Source: an uncultured Bacilli bacterium
GTDB taxonomy: Bacteria > Bacillota_I > Bacilli_A > RF39 > UBA660
Length of the DNA: 64,000 nucleotides
Reading direction: 5' to 3'
NCBI GenBank assembly: GCA_934153675.1
Contig: CAKPFG010000003.1
Span: 55,003-119,002 of the forward strand
This document shows positions 62,085-64,000 of this stretch, piece by piece. Within the stretch, counting starts at the first letter, position 1; every line of letters begins with the position of its first letter. Under the pieces are notes generated by a model that saw only the letters and a list, made by a program, of their open reading frames with translations, was not told where the DNA came from and ran no database searches. The translations under genes and the position numbers were made by a program.

Positions 62085-63443
62085 TTATTTTTTATCTTCT
62101 TTTTTTAAATTTTCGTTTATACTTTCAATTTTCTTTATAGAACTCAACACATTAGTTGATCTATTTGCCGCTTCGATAGCTGTTTTTAATTCTTCAAATT
62201 GCATGTTTGGCTTAATACTTTCTAACATATTTACATAATCATAAGTTGGTAATTGTTTGTTCAAATTTTCTATTTGCTCAAAAACACCACTTTTTTTAAT
62301 GGGTTCGATATTTATTTCAATAGACTTTTTTAATTTTTCCATGCTCTCTTTAAATTCATCAGTATAAATACTTGTAATAGATTTAGTTAAAGCAGCTATT
62401 AATTTACTAAAATAGTTCATGTTAAATTCAATATCTATCAATTCAAAATTCTCTAATTCAAATTTCTTATTTTTTAATACAATATTTAACTTAATCTTTC
62501 CTAACAGCATAGTTTCAGTTTCTATATTTAAATCATCTAACAGATATTTATTGGTCTTAAAAGAAAGTATTACTTCATAAATAGAATTTTTGTCATTAAT
62601 ATCATCTATAACAAAATCATCGCTTGAAAATTCATTAAATTTTATGGTATCCAGTTTTACTAATTTATCATTGTTTGAATATATAACGTCCTCTGTGTAA
62701 TTATATCTAAGAGATTGAATAATTGATAATAATAAGGATTTATTGTATAATTTCACAACATTAGTTTCAAGAAGATTATTATCTGAAATAATTTTCTGCA
62801 AAGATTTCTGCCTTTGATTGCCATCCGGTTCAAAAAATATTATTTCTAATTTTGTTTTTGGATGTTTTTCAGCAAACTTTCTTTCTAAAGTCTCTTTATT
62901 TTCAAAAAACACTTTATCGCCTGAAAAAAAATATAATTTCTCACAATTGTTGATATCTTCTGAAAAAAGAATTGTTTTCCATATTACTGCATCTTTAAAT
63001 CCTGCATCTGTTTTTTTCCCTTCAAAACTTTTGTCAAATGGTGCATTTTTACATATAGCATCATTTATTAGTTCTTTTAATATTTCAGGAGTATATTGTA
63101 AGCTAATAACATTAAACTTTTGCATATACTCTTCCTTCTCTTTTCTTATTATTTCATCAATGTTATTTTTAGGTATATCTCCGATTAAAGCATAATTTAA
63201 CTCCAATATTTTTGATTCCAAACAACTATACTTTTCTTCAAAAACTGCTTTTTTTTGCGCAAATAGCTCTTCAATCACCATTTCAGGCATAAAATATACT
63301 AATTCTTTTTTTTCATCAGTTTTACTTAATGATTCAATATACTCTATAAATATATCTGTACCATCAAGAACGCTCTTACAATCATACCATTGCCCTTTTT
63401 CTTTTCCCAATATATTTGTATCAGTGACAAAACCTATCTTCAT
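62085..63443 (-). CDS. PIN-like domain protein (DUF4935 type), probable ribonuclease
   Basis: 452 residues. The N-terminal part has PIN-like acidic blocks: GFVTDTNILG near the start, FMPEMVIEELFAQK, TDAGFKDAVIWKT and YFFSGDKVFF, spaced as in DUF4935 proteins that chelate Mg and cleave RNA. The C-terminal part (about 210-452) is beta-rich then helical and not recognised. It follows the Fic gene by 14 bases (AAGGAGAAATAGA before the ATG), so they are probably co-transcribed. The role in defence or as a toxin is inferred. Confidence 0.7.
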   Translation of the reverse strand: MKIGFVTDTNILGKEKGQWYDCKSVLDGTDIFIEYIESLSKTDEKKELVYFMPEMVIEELFAQKKAVFEEKYSCLESKILELNYALIGDIPKNNIDEIIRKEKEEYMQKFNVISLQYTPEILKELINDAICKNAPFDKSFEGKKTDAGFKDAVIWKTILFSEDINNCEKLYFFSGDKVFFENKETLERKFAEKHPKTKLEIIFFEPDGNQRQKSLQKIISDNNLLETNVVKLYNKSLLLSIIQSLRYNYTEDVIYSNNDKLVKLDTIKFNEFSSDDFVIDDINDKNSIYEVILSFKTNKYLLDDLNIETETMLLGKIKLNIVLKNKKFELENFELIDIEFNMNYFSKLIAALTKSITSIYTDEFKESMEKLKKSIEINIEPIKKSGVFEQIENLNKQLPTYDYVNMLESIKPNMQFEELKTAIEAANRSTNVLSSIKKIESINENLKKEDKK

Positions 63444-63457
63444 TCTATTTCTCCTTA

Positions 63458-64000
63458 CTACAATAATTCTAGATATTTTTTCAACATTTCTATTTCTAAT
63501 TTGTTAACTAACTTAACAAAATCAGTATAGTTACCAGTTGTATGTGCCTTATCTAATGCTTCATAATATTTTAATCTTGATTCTTTTTTTATAATTACAG
63601 GATTATATCCGTTGTTCATTAAGACTAAATTCATAAGTAATCTGGACGTTCTTCCATTACCATCTACAAATGGATGTATTTTTACTAACTCTCCATGTAG
63701 TAATGCTGCTTGAATTATTGGATGATATTCATTCCAAGTATTATAAGTTAATATTAATTTTTCCATTAATTCAGGAACTTTTAAATAATCTGGTGGAATA
63801 TGTGTTGCACCTTTAATAGTTACATTTTCTTTTCTATATCTCCCAGCATTTTCATTATCAATGTCTTTTAAAATTAATTGATGAATATTTTTAATATTCC
63901 ATTCGCTAATTGGTTCATTATCTTTAACTAAATCATCTAAAAATAAAATTGCTTTTTCATGGTTAATTGCTTCTAAATGTTCTTTAATAGATTTTCCACC
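63458..64000 (-). CDS. Fic domain protein (5' end beyond the window)
   Basis: 181 codons visible, open to the window edge. Reads GGKSIKEHLEAINHEKAILF at the front, WNIKNIHQLILKDI, and the active-site motif HPFVDGNGRTSR, followed by KYYEALDKAHTTGNYTDFVK. Fic enzymes AMPylate target proteins with ATP. The inhibitory helix, if any, would be in the missing N-terminal part. Grouped with the PIN gene as an accessory module next to the truncated amidase. Confidence 0.88.
   Translation of the reverse strand, partial: GGKSIKEHLEAINHEKAILFLDDLVKDNEPISEWNIKNIHQLILKDIDNENAGRYRKENVTIKGATHIPPDYLKVPELMEKLILTYNTWNEYHPIIQAALLHGELVKIHPFVDGNGRTSRLLMNLVLMNNGYNPVIIKKESRLKYYEALDKAHTTGNYTDFVKLVNKLEIEMLKKYLELL

Noticed and set aside
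1..64000. Mollicutes-type code with TGA as Trp
   Set aside because: TGA ends many well-defined genes (queA, pduL, rmuC, capA) and Trp is TGG in gap and others, so the standard bacterial code applies.

Overview
The window is strongly AT-rich chromosomal DNA of a low-GC Gram-positive bacterium (Bacillota, most likely class Bacilli). The evidence is a set of Bacillus-like neighbourhoods: yabP-yabQ-divIC, rnr beside smpB, a yrrN/yrrO pair beside greA, scpA-scpB and spoVG. It uses the standard bacterial code: TGA is used as a stop throughout and Trp is TGG, so it is not a Mollicutes-type code. Many starts are preceded by GGTGAT- or AGGAGG-like ribosome sites, and GTG or TTG starts are common. Dockerin-bearing surface proteins, Asn-rich linkers and T4SS/Tad genes resemble uncultured gut Bacilli, but the exact lineage is inference.

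Layout. 1-12312 (mostly minus strand): queA, a dockerin surface protein, an alpha/beta hydrolase, gap, a uridine-kinase-like fusion, clpP (plus), greA, the U32 pair yrrO/yrrN, a four-cysteine membrane protein and pduL. 12384-15921: gerQ and lemA (plus), a decayed sortase and sortase-substrate pair, then divIC, yabQ, yabP, spoVG and smpB (minus). 15914-22858: two tandem CapA proteins, another large two-helix membrane protein, rnr, rmuC and a rhodanese.

22900-47115 is the most interesting part: about 24 kb on one strand that joins two machines. The first half is a type IV secretion system (VirD4, VirB4 with a separate N-terminal partner, PrgI, VirB6, two CHAP wall hydrolases of which one is fused to a SpoIID domain, two related lipoproteins, and several VirB2-like two-helix proteins bracketed by conserved cysteines). 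The second half is a Tad/Flp pilus system (TadZ-like, TadC, TadB, TadA, CpaB-like SAF protein, a 56-residue Flp-like pilin and several minor pilins sharing an MKE/D start). A 1025-residue dockerin protein heads it. No relaxase, integrase or replication gene lies in this block, and it sits between housekeeping genes, so it looks like a resident secretion/adhesion apparatus and not a conjugative element.

47218-48680: scpA, scpB and a tRNA-Leu(CAA). 48723-53703: a small mobilisable island with a broken serine recombinase (one amber codon), a MobV relaxase, a frameshifted small ORF, a coiled-coil protein and a DUF3800 protein. 53690-53961 holds two short promoter-to-terminator transcription units with predicted structure. 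53987-61298: two GT-C-like membrane proteins, uppP, an rlmCD-type rRNA methyltransferase and small membrane proteins. 61319-64000: an amidase cut off at its 5' end, then a PIN-domain protein and a Fic protein that runs off the window.
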